In this document: positions 51,433 through 60,614 of the stretch, piece after piece | Position numbering within the stretch: the stretch's first letter is position 1 | How the letters are laid out: the number at the start of each line of letters is the position of its first letter | Assembly (NCBI RefSeq): GCF_000424665.1 | Contig: NZ_KE384221.1 | Coordinates: 1-64,000 of the forward strand | Reading direction: 5' to 3' | DNA length: 64,000 bases | Source: Salinimicrobium terrae DSM 17865 | GTDB lineage: Bacteria; Bacteroidota; Bacteroidia; Flavobacteriales; Flavobacteriaceae | Program-made: the position numbers and the translations under genes | The notes under the pieces: model-generated | Databases searched by the model: none | What the model saw: the letters and a program-made list of their open reading frames with translations, nothing else | What the model was told of the DNA's origin: nothing

Positions 51433-51826
51433 AAGAAGATTTATTTTATATTTAGGAACATCAGGTCCTGAAACAGCTAACCCGTCAATTCGAAATTGCC
51501 CGTCACGATGGGTAAATCTTCCCCTGCCAAAACAGGGTGCAGGTTGTGATCGGAAAAAAGAAATCGGGAATAGGGCTTTTTTAGCCATTATTGCAATACC
51601 ACTTTTAGAAAAACAATTCATCCTAAAAAACCACGGGTTGGTTAAATCTTGAGTATTTAAAGAGTTCTACGCAGCGGTTATTAGGATTTCCCTTCCCAGG
51701 ACTACAAAAATTTTCTTATATTTATAATAATCATTTGAAAATCAACATTTTCAAATGGTAGCATATCCGCGAATTTCCCCACCTGTTTTACAATCCTTCC
51801 CCCTCAATCTTATAAACTTCATTATT
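51433..51826. other. Gap with a perfect hairpin
   Basis: The clearest feature is CATTTGAAAA / TTTTCAAATG, a 10-bp perfect stem with loop TCAACA at 51732-51757, 70 bases upstream of the ompA-like start. It has no T-run immediately after it, so it may be an mRNA or operator element rather than a terminator. Nothing coding was found. Confidence 0.5.
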
Positions 51827-52753
51827 ATGAAATTCACGATTTACACTATTTTAATTTTTCTATTTACATTCCAGGTGTCGGCCCAGGAAGGGGACCGGAC
51901 TTCAGGAAAAGAATATCCCGATGGAGAGGGAGGAACAGTTTATTTGCCCCTTGGGGATGCTTCTTTTGCAGATGCAGTGGTGTCCAACCATCCCGGTGAA
52001 ATACCTCCTGATGAAGACCTGCCGGCTGTACGACCGGAATATACCTTGGGAGTTCCCGATTATACCAAACCCTCTGCCCCCGGATTCCTTTCATTGGGGT
52101 GTGATGGTTCGGTTGTGCTTCAGTTCACCGATAACATACTCATTGACGTGGAGGGGCCCGATCTTTATGTTTTTGAAGTAGGACCCGCTGTTGAGCCTAC
52201 CTTACTGGAGATCTCCTATGATGGGAAAGAATGGATAGATGTGGGAAAGATTGAAGGCGCACGTGCCGATGTTGATATCGCTCCCTTTGTAAAAGAAAAT
52301 GATGTGTTTAATTATGTTCGGCTTACCAATGCCGGAAAGAGTTGTGGGGGGCGCACTCCGGGTGCCGATATTGACGCGGTGGCAGCAGTAGGATCGGGTT
52401 ACCGTCTGTCTTTGAACAGCGCTGTTCTTTTTGATTTGGGAGAAGCCGTGCTCCAGCCTGAGGCTAAGAAAGAACTTGATGCCATAGCCATGCAGATCAA
52501 GGAGATGCCTGGCAACATGCGAGTTGTAGTAGAAGGCCATACAGATAATATTGGGACACCGCAGGTAAATGAGGAGCTTTCCATTGAGCGGGCACAGGCT
52601 GTTTGGGACGAATTGTCAAAAGAGATCACTATAGATGAAGAGCTGGTGAGCATTCAGGGTCGTGGGGAAAGCAGACCTGTTGCAAATAATGATACTGAAG
52701 AGGGAAGGGCCCTTAACCGCCGGGTCGATATCCTTATCCTGCCAGATTCATGA
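51827..52753 (+). CDS. OmpA-family peptidoglycan-associated protein
   Basis: Start taken at 51827 (MKFTIYTILIF), giving 308 residues. Signal peptide to about residue 20 (FQVSAQ). Residues about 70-190 form a beta domain (GFLSLGCDGSVVLQFTDN, DLYVFEVGP). The C-terminal about 110 residues are an OmpA domain: VLFDLGEAVLQPEAKKELD, VVVEGHTDNIGTPQVNEELS and RGESRPVANNDTEEGRALNRRVDI, with the D and R residues that bind diaminopimelate. It anchors the outer envelope to peptidoglycan. Confidence 0.9.
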   Translation: MKFTIYTILIFLFTFQVSAQEGDRTSGKEYPDGEGGTVYLPLGDASFADAVVSNHPGEIPPDEDLPAVRPEYTLGVPDYTKPSAPGFLSLGCDGSVVLQFTDNILIDVEGPDLYVFEVGPAVEPTLLEISYDGKEWIDVGKIEGARADVDIAPFVKENDVFNYVRLTNAGKSCGGRTPGADIDAVAAVGSGYRLSLNSAVLFDLGEAVLQPEAKKELDAIAMQIKEMPGNMRVVVEGHTDNIGTPQVNEELSIERAQAVWDELSKEITIDEELVSIQGRGESRPVANNDTEEGRALNRRVDILILPDS

Positions 52754-52800
52754 TAGAAATTAATTGCAACCGCGGGATGATCGAGAAAAGAGCAGGTTCC

Positions 52801-52815
52801 AAAAATGGCATTTTT
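52801..52815. repeat. Palindrome AAAAATGGCATTTTT
   Basis: Variant of the recurring 15-base palindrome; sits between the OmpA and the DUF998-like membrane genes. Confidence 0.65.
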
Positions 52816-52886
52816 GGATGGTATTCTTTCCAGAATATTTATCGGGAGAAATTTTATCTTAGTGAGAAACAAAACCGGTTCCCCAA

Positions 52887-53594
52887 TTGAAAGCTCCCAC
52901 AATTAGAAGCAGAAATGATGTTTTCACCTACAGGAGACTAAGACGGGCGATAGGTTATTTAGGAATTGCGCTGCCGGTACTGCTGGTGGGATTGTCATTT
53001 ATACCCTTTTTTAAAACTGAAGTGCAGCCTTCCATCAGTGATTATTACTATACCAATCTGCGCGACATTTTTACCGGCACTTTAGCTGCTGTAGGTTTGT
53101 TTATGATCTCTTATAAAGGTCATGGGAATTCGTCGCTGTGGAAAAATGATCAGCTGCTCACCAATGTCGCCGGAATCATGGCGGTTGGTGTGGCGCTTAT
53201 TCCCGTTGCTTCTGAAGCTAATTATCCTGAGGTGTTCACGCTCATCCCACACGACCTTCCCTGGTTGGGCTGGTTGCATTACATCTTCGCCGCCCTGCTC
53301 TTCGGAATTTTCGCGTTGCTGGCGATCAACGTCTTCACTATTGGCCAGAACAAAGCTGAAGAAATTCCGGTAAGCACATTTAATGAAAACTACATTTACA
53401 AATTTTGTGGCAGCGCGATTATTGTATTGATATTTCTAATCCCTGTTTCTGAAACTTTCGACCTGTTCAGCTATTCAACTCTGATTCTGGAAGCCCTGGC
53501 ACTTTTCTTCTTCGGCACTGCCTGGTTGATCAAAGGTAGAGCGCTGGGTGATGAAGGGAAGATAGGGGAGAAGATCTATCGGGAGCGGAATTAA
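52887..53594 (+). CDS. DUF998-like six-span membrane protein
   Basis: TTG start at 52887; the only in-frame alternative further down is inside the protein, and a stop at 52863-52865 rules out an earlier one. 235 residues, six hydrophobic segments (IGYLGIALPVLLVGLSFIPF, GTLAAVGLFMISYK, VAGIMAVGVALIPVA, WLGWLHYIFAALLFGIFALL, GSAIIVLIFLIPV, LILEALALFFFGTAWLIKG). The loop YYYTNLRDIFTG and HYIFAALLF are similar to DUF998-type proteins. Function unknown. TTG starts are possible in this phylum. Confidence 0.75.
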   Translation: MKAPTIRSRNDVFTYRRLRRAIGYLGIALPVLLVGLSFIPFFKTEVQPSISDYYYTNLRDIFTGTLAAVGLFMISYKGHGNSSLWKNDQLLTNVAGIMAVGVALIPVASEANYPEVFTLIPHDLPWLGWLHYIFAALLFGIFALLAINVFTIGQNKAEEIPVSTFNENYIYKFCGSAIIVLIFLIPVSETFDLFSYSTLILEALALFFFGTAWLIKGRALGDEGKIGEKIYRERN

Positions 53595-53795
53595 TTCAGT
53601 CAGCTGAAAAAAAGACGGAACCGGTCCTTATGCGCGAGAGGTAGTTGTACAGGGGATTTAGACTCACCTTGCGAGGCAGTTTGAGGAATCTTGATTTATA
53701 GTTCCATAATTCTGGTTGTGATGAAAATATACGTAGAAACTTAAGTCTTTTTTCGATAGATTTGAATCGCCCTACAGGGTTTGAACCACGGAATA

Positions 53796-54254
53796 ATGAA
53801 AAAAATACTTTTACTAATAATGATCCTCGGCATCTATGGGTGCACAGGTGAGGAGGTCACGGATCCTGATAAAAAACAAGTTTGCCTTCATAAGAAATTT
53901 CAGGAAGCATTCACTATGGAGCCGGGTCAATGTGTTACCATTCAGGAATTTCCAAATAAGACATTTACTCTTTTAAAACTGAGTTCCTTTACAAAGCAGA
54001 AGCAGACAGTTCCTTCGGCGACAATTGCCTATAGTATCCAGGAAGTAGATTCTTATCAGGAATGGTTTGATGTTATGATCCTGGAAGATTATCAGGAGGA
54101 TGGAACTTCTTTTTCAGGAAGATTTCGAATTATAGTAGACGGCAATGTTTCCTATACAGTTTTTGTAGATAAGATCGATTTTGTCGAGACTGAAACAGAG
54201 TATATTTTTAAAAAGGTGACTCTGAGATTTTCAGAATATGATCCTGAATATTGA
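53796..54254 (+). CDS. Lipoprotein of unknown function
   Basis: Start taken at 53796 (MKKILLLIMIL), 152 residues. Signal peptide with lipobox IYGC (Cys16), then TGEEVTDPDKKQVCLHKKFQ. The mature part has a pair of Cys (VCLH, GQCVT) that may form a disulfide, followed by beta strands. No family identified. Confidence 0.72.
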   Translation: MKKILLLIMILGIYGCTGEEVTDPDKKQVCLHKKFQEAFTMEPGQCVTIQEFPNKTFTLLKLSSFTKQKQTVPSATIAYSIQEVDSYQEWFDVMILEDYQEDGTSFSGRFRIIVDGNVSYTVFVDKIDFVETETEYIFKKVTLRFSEYDPEY

Positions 54255-54348
54255 AATTCATATAATCTAAAAAGATCTCCGGGAAATCAACTTCTTAAGC
54301 TTCCTGTCGAAAAATTTTTTATCTTTTGACCTCTGTCTCTTGATAAAA

Positions 54349-55158
54349 ATGAAATCCAGGTTGACTACTTTCTTCTCCTTCCTCTTAATTCTTTATTTGT
54401 TTATCTGCGTTCTGCTATACTTTTTCCAGGAGAAAATGATTTTTCTTCCGCAGACCCTAGTAGCCGATTTCTCCTTTCCGTACTACGAAAATTTCGAAGA
54501 ACGTTTTGTGAAAATGAAGGATGGTAAAAAGCTACACGCCCTTTTATTTAAAGCGGAAGATCCCAAAGGCGTCGTTTTCTACCTCCATGGAAATGCCGGT
54601 TCTTTGGAAGGCTGGGGTAGTGTAGCGGAAACATTTACAGCTCATAATTTTGATGTTTTCATCCCCGATTATCGTGGCTATGGAAAAAGCGAAGGCAGTA
54701 TAAAAAGTGAAGCACAATTGCATGCAGACATGCAGGTGCTCTATAATGAATTAAAAGAAGAGTACCCTGAAAACAGAATCATCGTGCTGGGACATTCCAT
54801 AGGTTCGGGAATGGCGGCAAGACTGGCCACGGCCAACGATCCCAAACTACTTATTCTGCAGGCACCACCATACTCGATCCCCGACCTCGTAAAAAGGATG
54901 TTTCCGTTTAATCTTTTTCCACCGTTTCTCATCAGGTACAAACTTGAGACAGGAAAACATGTGGCAACGGCCAAAATGCCGGTGGTGGTTCTGCATGGAG
55001 ATGAGGATGAGATCGTTTACTACGGCTCCTCGTTAAAATTAAAGAAGCATTTTAAACCGGAAGATACTTTGATCACTCTGAAAGGATTGGGACATAATGA
55101 CTTTCTGGATACGGAAAGGTATAGGAGGGAAATTGAAGGGATTCTGAACAGATATTAA
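54349..55158 (+). CDS. Membrane-anchored alpha/beta hydrolase
   Basis: Start at 54349 (MKSRLTTFFS), 269 residues. A single N-terminal membrane segment (LLILYLFICVLLYFF) then an alpha/beta hydrolase domain of the BEM46/YqkD/FrsA kind: FYLHGNAGSLEGWG (oxyanion loop), VLGHSIGSGMAARL (nucleophile S150), VVLHGDEDEIV (Asp) and GHNDFLDT (His). Probably an esterase or thioesterase with unknown substrate, facing the periplasm. Stands alone, 94 bases after the lipoprotein gene. Confidence 0.85.
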   Translation: MKSRLTTFFSFLLILYLFICVLLYFFQEKMIFLPQTLVADFSFPYYENFEERFVKMKDGKKLHALLFKAEDPKGVVFYLHGNAGSLEGWGSVAETFTAHNFDVFIPDYRGYGKSEGSIKSEAQLHADMQVLYNELKEEYPENRIIVLGHSIGSGMAARLATANDPKLLILQAPPYSIPDLVKRMFPFNLFPPFLIRYKLETGKHVATAKMPVVVLHGDEDEIVYYGSSLKLKKHFKPEDTLITLKGLGHNDFLDTERYRREIEGILNRY

Positions 55159-55377
55159 AAATAAAGCAGCATATTCCAGATAATATTATTCATACTTTTA
55201 GACAAGTGGGTGCTCAATGTGACATCGTAATAATCGTACTCCTTAAAATTTTGCCTCTAAATTCTTGTCCTTTTAAATCCTTGTTTTATTTTTAACACTT
55301 CCCCTGCACTTTGCGAAATGATGAGATCTGGCGCTGAATTGAACCTTTAGTGCCGGTTCAACAAAAACTTTTATAAT

Positions 55378-56673
55378 ATGAAGATCAAAAAATTCCTTTT
55401 TGCATTCGTTGTTATGATTCTCTCGGGATTATTTGCATTTGGACAACAAGCCAACAAGAAAGCTGCGATGCATAAAAAGGTACAACAGCATACAGATGCC
55501 ATTTTTGACGAGCTGGTAGAAGTCCGCAGGGATTTTCATGTACATCCCGAAGTGTCCGGACAGGAGGAAAGAACCTCACAAAAAATTGCAGATTACCTGC
55601 TATCATTGGGATTGGATGTTAAAACTGATATTGGCGGTTACGGAGTCGTCGGAATATTGAAAGGTGATAATGAAGGTAAAGCTGTAGCCTGGCGTGCAGA
55701 TATTGATGCCATGGCCTCAGATATTCCCGATGTGGTGGATTTTCCTTCGGTGAATAAGGGAGTAAGACACATCTGCGGTCACGATGTTCATACTACCGTG
55801 GGCCTCGGGATAGCAAATGTGCTGTCACAACAACAGGAAGATCTGGAAGGAACGGTCTATTTTATATTTCAGCCTGCAGAAGAAACCTATGAAGGCGCTA
55901 AAGCAATGATCGATGACGGGCTTTGGGATATTGCTCATCTCGATGAGATCTACGGGCTACATATTTCTCCCTTTCCTGTTGGCACAGTCGCAACAAAGTC
56001 CGGTAGTGTTTTTGCCCATACCAATAGAATAAAAATAGTTTATAAAGATCCTGACAATGAAGAGTCAAAAATTGATTTTACTAAGAATCTAATATCCGGT
56101 TTTCAAAATGTGGCTGCCGACAGTAAATTCTGGGATTGGGAGAATCTGGGTGATCCGGAAATTGGCATCGAGAATCCAAACACGATCTTCACCGATTTCT
56201 TAACGGTGAGAAATAAATTTGGTGTTGAGAAAACCGATGACCGGGTGATTATAACTGCTACACTTAATTCCAGTGATAAGGAACAGCTAAATTCATTCTT
56301 AAAAACCCTAAAGCAGAAGATTGAAAATTCACAATATTCAGAAGATCTTGTTTCAACTGAATATTCATATGAAAAAGCAGTTGTGGTCAATGATGAAGAG
56401 CTAACGAACGGGAGTATGAACAGCATTTCAGAAATTTATGGAAAGAATAGTGTCATCCCTCTCTACGGTGTGGTAACTGCCGATCGTGGTGACGATTTCG
56501 CCTATTTTCAGCAACAAGTTCCCGGAGTCTATTACTTTTTGGGAGGAGCTAATTATGAAACTGGGGTTATCTCCATGCCGCATTCGCCAGATTTTGCTGT
56601 TGATGAGGAAAGCATCAGGTTTGGAGTGAATTACTTCTCATCTGTTTTAATCGACCGACTGAATGATCACTAG
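55378..56673 (+). CDS. Secreted M20-family metallopeptidase (amidohydrolase)
   Basis: 431 residues with a signal peptide (MKIKKFLFAFVVMILSGLFAFG). The M20D fold residues are FHVHPEVSGQEE, ADIDAM, HICGHDVHTT (C133, H135, H138) and PAEET (E168, E169), followed by the dimerisation domain and HSPDFAVDE (metal His). Family members hydrolyse N-acyl amino acids or dipeptides, as in hippurate hydrolase. The catalytic Cys-His-His-Glu arrangement fits a two-metal site. Periplasmic. The next gene is 34 bases downstream. Confidence 0.9.
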   Translation: MKIKKFLFAFVVMILSGLFAFGQQANKKAAMHKKVQQHTDAIFDELVEVRRDFHVHPEVSGQEERTSQKIADYLLSLGLDVKTDIGGYGVVGILKGDNEGKAVAWRADIDAMASDIPDVVDFPSVNKGVRHICGHDVHTTVGLGIANVLSQQQEDLEGTVYFIFQPAEETYEGAKAMIDDGLWDIAHLDEIYGLHISPFPVGTVATKSGSVFAHTNRIKIVYKDPDNEESKIDFTKNLISGFQNVAADSKFWDWENLGDPEIGIENPNTIFTDFLTVRNKFGVEKTDDRVIITATLNSSDKEQLNSFLKTLKQKIENSQYSEDLVSTEYSYEKAVVVNDEELTNGSMNSISEIYGKNSVIPLYGVVTADRGDDFAYFQQQVPGVYYFLGGANYETGVISMPHSPDFAVDEESIRFGVNYFSSVLIDRLNDH

Positions 56674-56707
56674 AATTTAGAATAAAAAAAGATTATAATC
56701 ATTACCA

Positions 56708-57160
56708 ATGAAGAGAATATTTCAGGTTGTAATAATATTGTTTGCCTCAGCAGCACTGGGGCAGAAATCAGTAGCGTCTGATGAAGATCAGATCAAAGCA
56801 CTTATTGTAAACTCCTTTCAGGAGATATTTTCTGATATGGACTTGCAGGCACTGGAAACCTATTGTACCGAAGATTTCCTGCTTCTGGAGACAGGGGAAG
56901 TGTGGGATATGGAAAAGATGAGGTATTATTTAAAACAGGCCGGAGAACAGAAAACAAAAGTGAAAAGAATTAATTCCTTTAAATTCATAAAAATTGAAAT
57001 CGAAGGTAATATGGCCTGGGTCGCATACCACAACAAGGCTGAATTTACGGTGGGAGATGAGGTAGTAAGAGAGATGAATTGGTTGGAAAGCGCTACCGCC
57101 ATTCAAACTGAAGAGGGTTGGAAGTTGCAGCTGCTTCACTCTACTGTTGCGAAAGAGTGA
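56708..57160 (+). CDS. Secreted NTF2-like (DUF4440) protein
   Basis: 150 residues. Signal peptide to about residue 20. The mature part has the alpha+beta cone of SnoaL/NTF2 proteins: IKALIVNSFQEIFSDMD, DFLLLETGEVWDMEKM, and EIEGNMAWVAYHNKAEF. No catalytic set can be assigned. Short distance from the M20 peptidase implies an operon. Confidence 0.8.
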   Translation: MKRIFQVVIILFASAALGQKSVASDEDQIKALIVNSFQEIFSDMDLQALETYCTEDFLLLETGEVWDMEKMRYYLKQAGEQKTKVKRINSFKFIKIEIEGNMAWVAYHNKAEFTVGDEVVREMNWLESATAIQTEEGWKLQLLHSTVAKE

Positions 57161-57335
57161 AAATCAGTATCTTCCGGGATTGTAAAACAAAGACTGCAGG
57201 GCCAGGATTTGGGCTAGCTGCAGGAAACAAATATGGTCCTGTTTAGAACCGTTCTTTCTGCTGCGTAATTATAACCAGCATTTCGTAATTCTAACTTCAT
57301 TGTCTATCTTGGGAACCTAAAAAATCCCATTTCCC

Positions 57336-59780
57336 ATGATAAAAAAGTTACCGATCTACGGACTGCTGTTAGCGGTTGGCGTGAGTTGCCAAACGCAAAA
57401 AGCAGTACCGGCACAAGCAGGTGAGGCCACGGCTCAAAAAAGGTCAAAAGATGACATCAAGCCTTATAGCGAGATTATAACTTCAGAAGCAAAAAGTGAT
57501 GAAGGCCTCTTCACCACCCATATGGTTGGAGATAAATTGTATTTCGAGGTGCCGCTGGAGCTGCTGGAAAAAGATATGCTGCTGGTGAGCCGTATTGCCG
57601 GAGTACCTGCAAGTTACGGTGGTGGCTACGTCAATGCGGGATCGAAAGTAAACGAGCAGGTGGTCCGCTGGACCAGGCGGGGCAATCATATTGACATGAA
57701 GGTGGTAAGCTTTGAGAATGAAAGCGAAGAAGGTTCCCCGATCTATCAGTCGGTGCAGGCGAATAATTTTTTTCCGATTCTCTTCAGCTCAAAGATCGAG
57801 GCCTTTAACGATGACAAAACTTCCGCAGTGATAGAAGCGAGTGATCTGTTTAAAGAAGATATAGACGCTATAAACGGCGTTTCTCCCCGTCTCAGAAAGC
57901 GTTACAAGGTGAAGCGCCTGGATAAGAGCCGTTCCTATATAGAGTCGGCACACGCGTATCCCAAGAACATTGAAGTTAAGCACGTGATGACCTATGAAGC
58001 TGAAGAACCGCCCGAAAGGGACCAGGCCGGGACGATTTCAATGCTTATGAACCAGTCTATGATCCTGCTTCCGGAAGAAAAGATGCAGCCCCGCCTTGCC
58101 GATCATCGCGTGGGTTGGTTTACTACCCGGAAATACGACTACAATTCTGAAGAACTTAAAGCCGATGAATACCAGATAATCAACCGCTGGAAGCTGGTGC
58201 CAAAGGATATTGAGGCTTATAAAAGAGGGGAGCTGGTAGAGCCGGTAAAGCCTATTGTATGGTATATTGATCCTGCGACGCCCAAAAAATGGAGACCTTA
58301 TTTTAAGCAGGGGATTGAAGATTGGAATGTAGCTTTTGAAGCGGCAGGTTTCAAAAATGCCGTTATTGCAAAGGATCCTCCAACAAAAGAAGAAGATCCC
58401 GAATTCAGTCCCGAAGATGCACGCTATTCGGTAGTACGTTATGTCGCTAGTACCACCCGGAACGCAATGGGTCCTTCGGTGACCGACCCGCGAACAGGGG
58501 AAATCATTGAAAGTGACATTGTTTGGTATCACAACCATCTGCGTTCTTACCGTAACCGCTTTATGATCGAAGCCGGGGCACAGAATCCAAAAGCACGTAC
58601 TCTTAATACTCCCGAAGAGGAAATAGGAGAAATGATGCGTATGGTGATCGCCCATGAGGTGGGTCATGCACTTGGTTTGCCACATAACATGAAAGCGAGT
58701 TCGGCTTATGCGACAGATTCATTACGCTCTCCCGAGTTTACTCAGAAGTATGGTTTGACACCTTCCATTATGGATTATGCCAGGGTCAATTACATTGCAC
58801 AACCGGGAGATGAAGGGGTGCGGTATATCAGGATGATGGGGCCGTACGATAAGTATGCAATTAATTGGGGCTATCGTTATATTCCAGATGCAACAACAGA
58901 AGAGGAAAAGGAGTTGCTTAGTGAATGGATTCTTGAAAAAGCCGGAGATCCTGTTTATGAATTCGGGAATGGATACCGCGGAATTGATCCGCAGTCCCAA
59001 AGAGAAAGTCTTGGTGACGACCAGATCAAAGCCAGTGCTTACGGACTAGCCAACCTGAAGGAGGTAGTGCCAAACCTTGTGAAGTGGACTTCCAGGGATA
59101 ATCAGAATTATGATGATCTGGCCGAAGTTTATCGTGAACTAAATGGAATGTGGAGAGGCTACATAAGCCACGTGGTGGCTAATGTTGGGGGAATCTATGA
59201 AACCCGCAAGACCGCCGACCAGGAAGGAACAGTATACACTCACGTTCCTGCAGAAAAACAAGAGGCTGCGATTGTATTTTTGAATGAGCACGCGTTCACT
59301 ACTCCGCACTGGCTGCTGAATGAGGAGTTGCTGGGAAGAATAGAATCTTCGGGAACTATTGAGCGGATTCAAAATTTACAAAGCCGTTCCTTAAATGACC
59401 TTTTAGACAAGGATCGATTACAGAGGATGATCACAAATCAGCAGCTCATTGGCGACGAAGCTTATACCGCTGTGCAAATGATGAACGACCTTAGAGCAGG
59501 TCTCTTCAGCGAGTTATACAGAGGGCGCCCAGTTGATGCTTACCGTAGGAACATTCAGCGTTCTTATGTCGATACTGCCACGGGATATGTTGAGAAGCTT
59601 GGCGCCGAAGGTGACAGTGAGATTGCAGAAAGTGACATTATCGCCCTTATGCGTGGGGAACTTGAAGCATTGAAAAGGGACATAAGAGCCAGAAAATCCG
59701 GGACTAATGATATGCTTACCGTTTATCACTGGAATGATCTTATTGCGAGAATAGATAAGGCTTTGAATGTAGATGCCTAG
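57336..59780 (+). CDS. Zinc-dependent metalloprotease lipoprotein (DUF5117)
   Basis: 814 residues. Signal peptide with lipobox VGVSC (Cys18). The central catalytic motif is HEVGHALGLPHN at about 438-449, an extended HExxHxxGxxH of the metzincin type, followed by a likely Met-turn (SIMDYAR). N-terminal and C-terminal domains as in DUF5117/DUF5118 proteins: LFTTHMVGDKLYFEVP, then WYIDPATPKKWRPYFKQG and GNGYRGIDPQ. Outer or inner membrane-bound protease of unknown substrate. Ends before a strong terminator. Confidence 0.92.
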   Translation: MIKKLPIYGLLLAVGVSCQTQKAVPAQAGEATAQKRSKDDIKPYSEIITSEAKSDEGLFTTHMVGDKLYFEVPLELLEKDMLLVSRIAGVPASYGGGYVNAGSKVNEQVVRWTRRGNHIDMKVVSFENESEEGSPIYQSVQANNFFPILFSSKIEAFNDDKTSAVIEASDLFKEDIDAINGVSPRLRKRYKVKRLDKSRSYIESAHAYPKNIEVKHVMTYEAEEPPERDQAGTISMLMNQSMILLPEEKMQPRLADHRVGWFTTRKYDYNSEELKADEYQIINRWKLVPKDIEAYKRGELVEPVKPIVWYIDPATPKKWRPYFKQGIEDWNVAFEAAGFKNAVIAKDPPTKEEDPEFSPEDARYSVVRYVASTTRNAMGPSVTDPRTGEIIESDIVWYHNHLRSYRNRFMIEAGAQNPKARTLNTPEEEIGEMMRMVIAHEVGHALGLPHNMKASSAYATDSLRSPEFTQKYGLTPSIMDYARVNYIAQPGDEGVRYIRMMGPYDKYAINWGYRYIPDATTEEEKELLSEWILEKAGDPVYEFGNGYRGIDPQSQRESLGDDQIKASAYGLANLKEVVPNLVKWTSRDNQNYDDLAEVYRELNGMWRGYISHVVANVGGIYETRKTADQEGTVYTHVPAEKQEAAIVFLNEHAFTTPHWLLNEELLGRIESSGTIERIQNLQSRSLNDLLDKDRLQRMITNQQLIGDEAYTAVQMMNDLRAGLFSELYRGRPVDAYRRNIQRSYVDTATGYVEKLGAEGDSEIAESDIIALMRGELEALKRDIRARKSGTNDMLTVYHWNDLIARIDKALNVDA

Positions 59781-59800
59781 GCAACAGGCGAATCAGCTTT

Positions 59801-59829
59801 AAAAAAACCCGCTTTCGGCGGGTTTTTTT
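59801..59829 (+). terminator. Terminator of the metalloprotease gene
   Basis: CCCGC / GCGGG stem with loop TTTCG flanked by A7 and T7, 20 bases after the stop. Confidence 0.9.
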
Positions 59830-59963
59830 ATATATTTAAATGAAGGAAACCATGAAGTCTTCCTATATAATTAACTTCAGGTTAAATTTGGAACTGAAAT
59901 CGTTCAGGTTGATTTCAATTTTCTTTTCGAACCAGCCCCTTCTTTACTTTTAAAAATTACATT

Positions 59964-60491
59964 ATGAAAAATGGTGTTTTTGACTTGTTTTTAGTTTTAA
60001 TTTTCTTGCTGAATTCCGGTAGGGGTAATGCACAGGAGGGCATAAATGTCACGGCAGGTATTGGACTTCCCGAAATGCTCAACCTCGGCCTCAGGATGCA
60101 GTTTGAACGTACTCAAATAGGAATAGCTTTTGGAACAGTGCCGGGCAGTGACAGTAATTTTACCATATCGAGTGACTTCTATTATCATTTTGGAGGGAGA
60201 TCTGAATTAACATCGATTCAGCCCTGGTTTTTCAAAACCGGACTTACCTACATGAGTACTGAAAATGAATGGAGGCGGGAAACCTCTTTTTTAATTGTTC
60301 CCCGAATAGGCAGGGAGTTCAACATTTCTTCTAAATTTGGAGTAGCACTGGAGGCTGGTTTTCTGGTCATCTTGTCTGAACATGAAAAAGTCAAAAAAGA
60401 AAATCCTTCTACATACTTCGGCGATTTTGATCTGGATTTTACAGGACTGGTATTGCCATCTGCGGGACTCAATATTTTCTACAGGTTTTAA
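59964..60491 (+). CDS. Outer-membrane beta-barrel protein
   Basis: 175 residues. Signal peptide (LVLIFLLNSGRGNAQ, about residues 9-24), then strands GINVTAGIGLPEMLNLGLRM, QIGIAFGTVPGSDSN, WFFKTGLTYMS, FGVALEAGFLVILS and the final SAGLNIFYRF with a terminal Phe. Barrel of about eight strands. Function unknown. Confidence 0.8.
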   Translation: MKNGVFDLFLVLIFLLNSGRGNAQEGINVTAGIGLPEMLNLGLRMQFERTQIGIAFGTVPGSDSNFTISSDFYYHFGGRSELTSIQPWFFKTGLTYMSTENEWRRETSFLIVPRIGREFNISSKFGVALEAGFLVILSEHEKVKKENPSTYFGDFDLDFTGLVLPSAGLNIFYRF

Positions 60492-60614
60492 AGAACGGAA
60501 AAATCAAACCTGAAATTTATGGTTGTCTCAACTCTCCCAATTCAGTTCAAATGCTTACCTGTTTTACCCATTGTCTATTCATAGCCGTCCAAATTTCAGG
60601 TTCTAATTTTTTCT

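Noticed and set aside
51166-51621. Minus-strand frame of 151 codons over the DUF1059 gene
   Set aside because: DUF1059 is clearly the coding strand, and the opposite frame shows no family.
58038-58685. Long minus-strand frame opposite the metalloprotease
   Set aside because: Shadow of a well-supported metalloprotease, rich in Cys/His/Phe as expected from the reverse complement.
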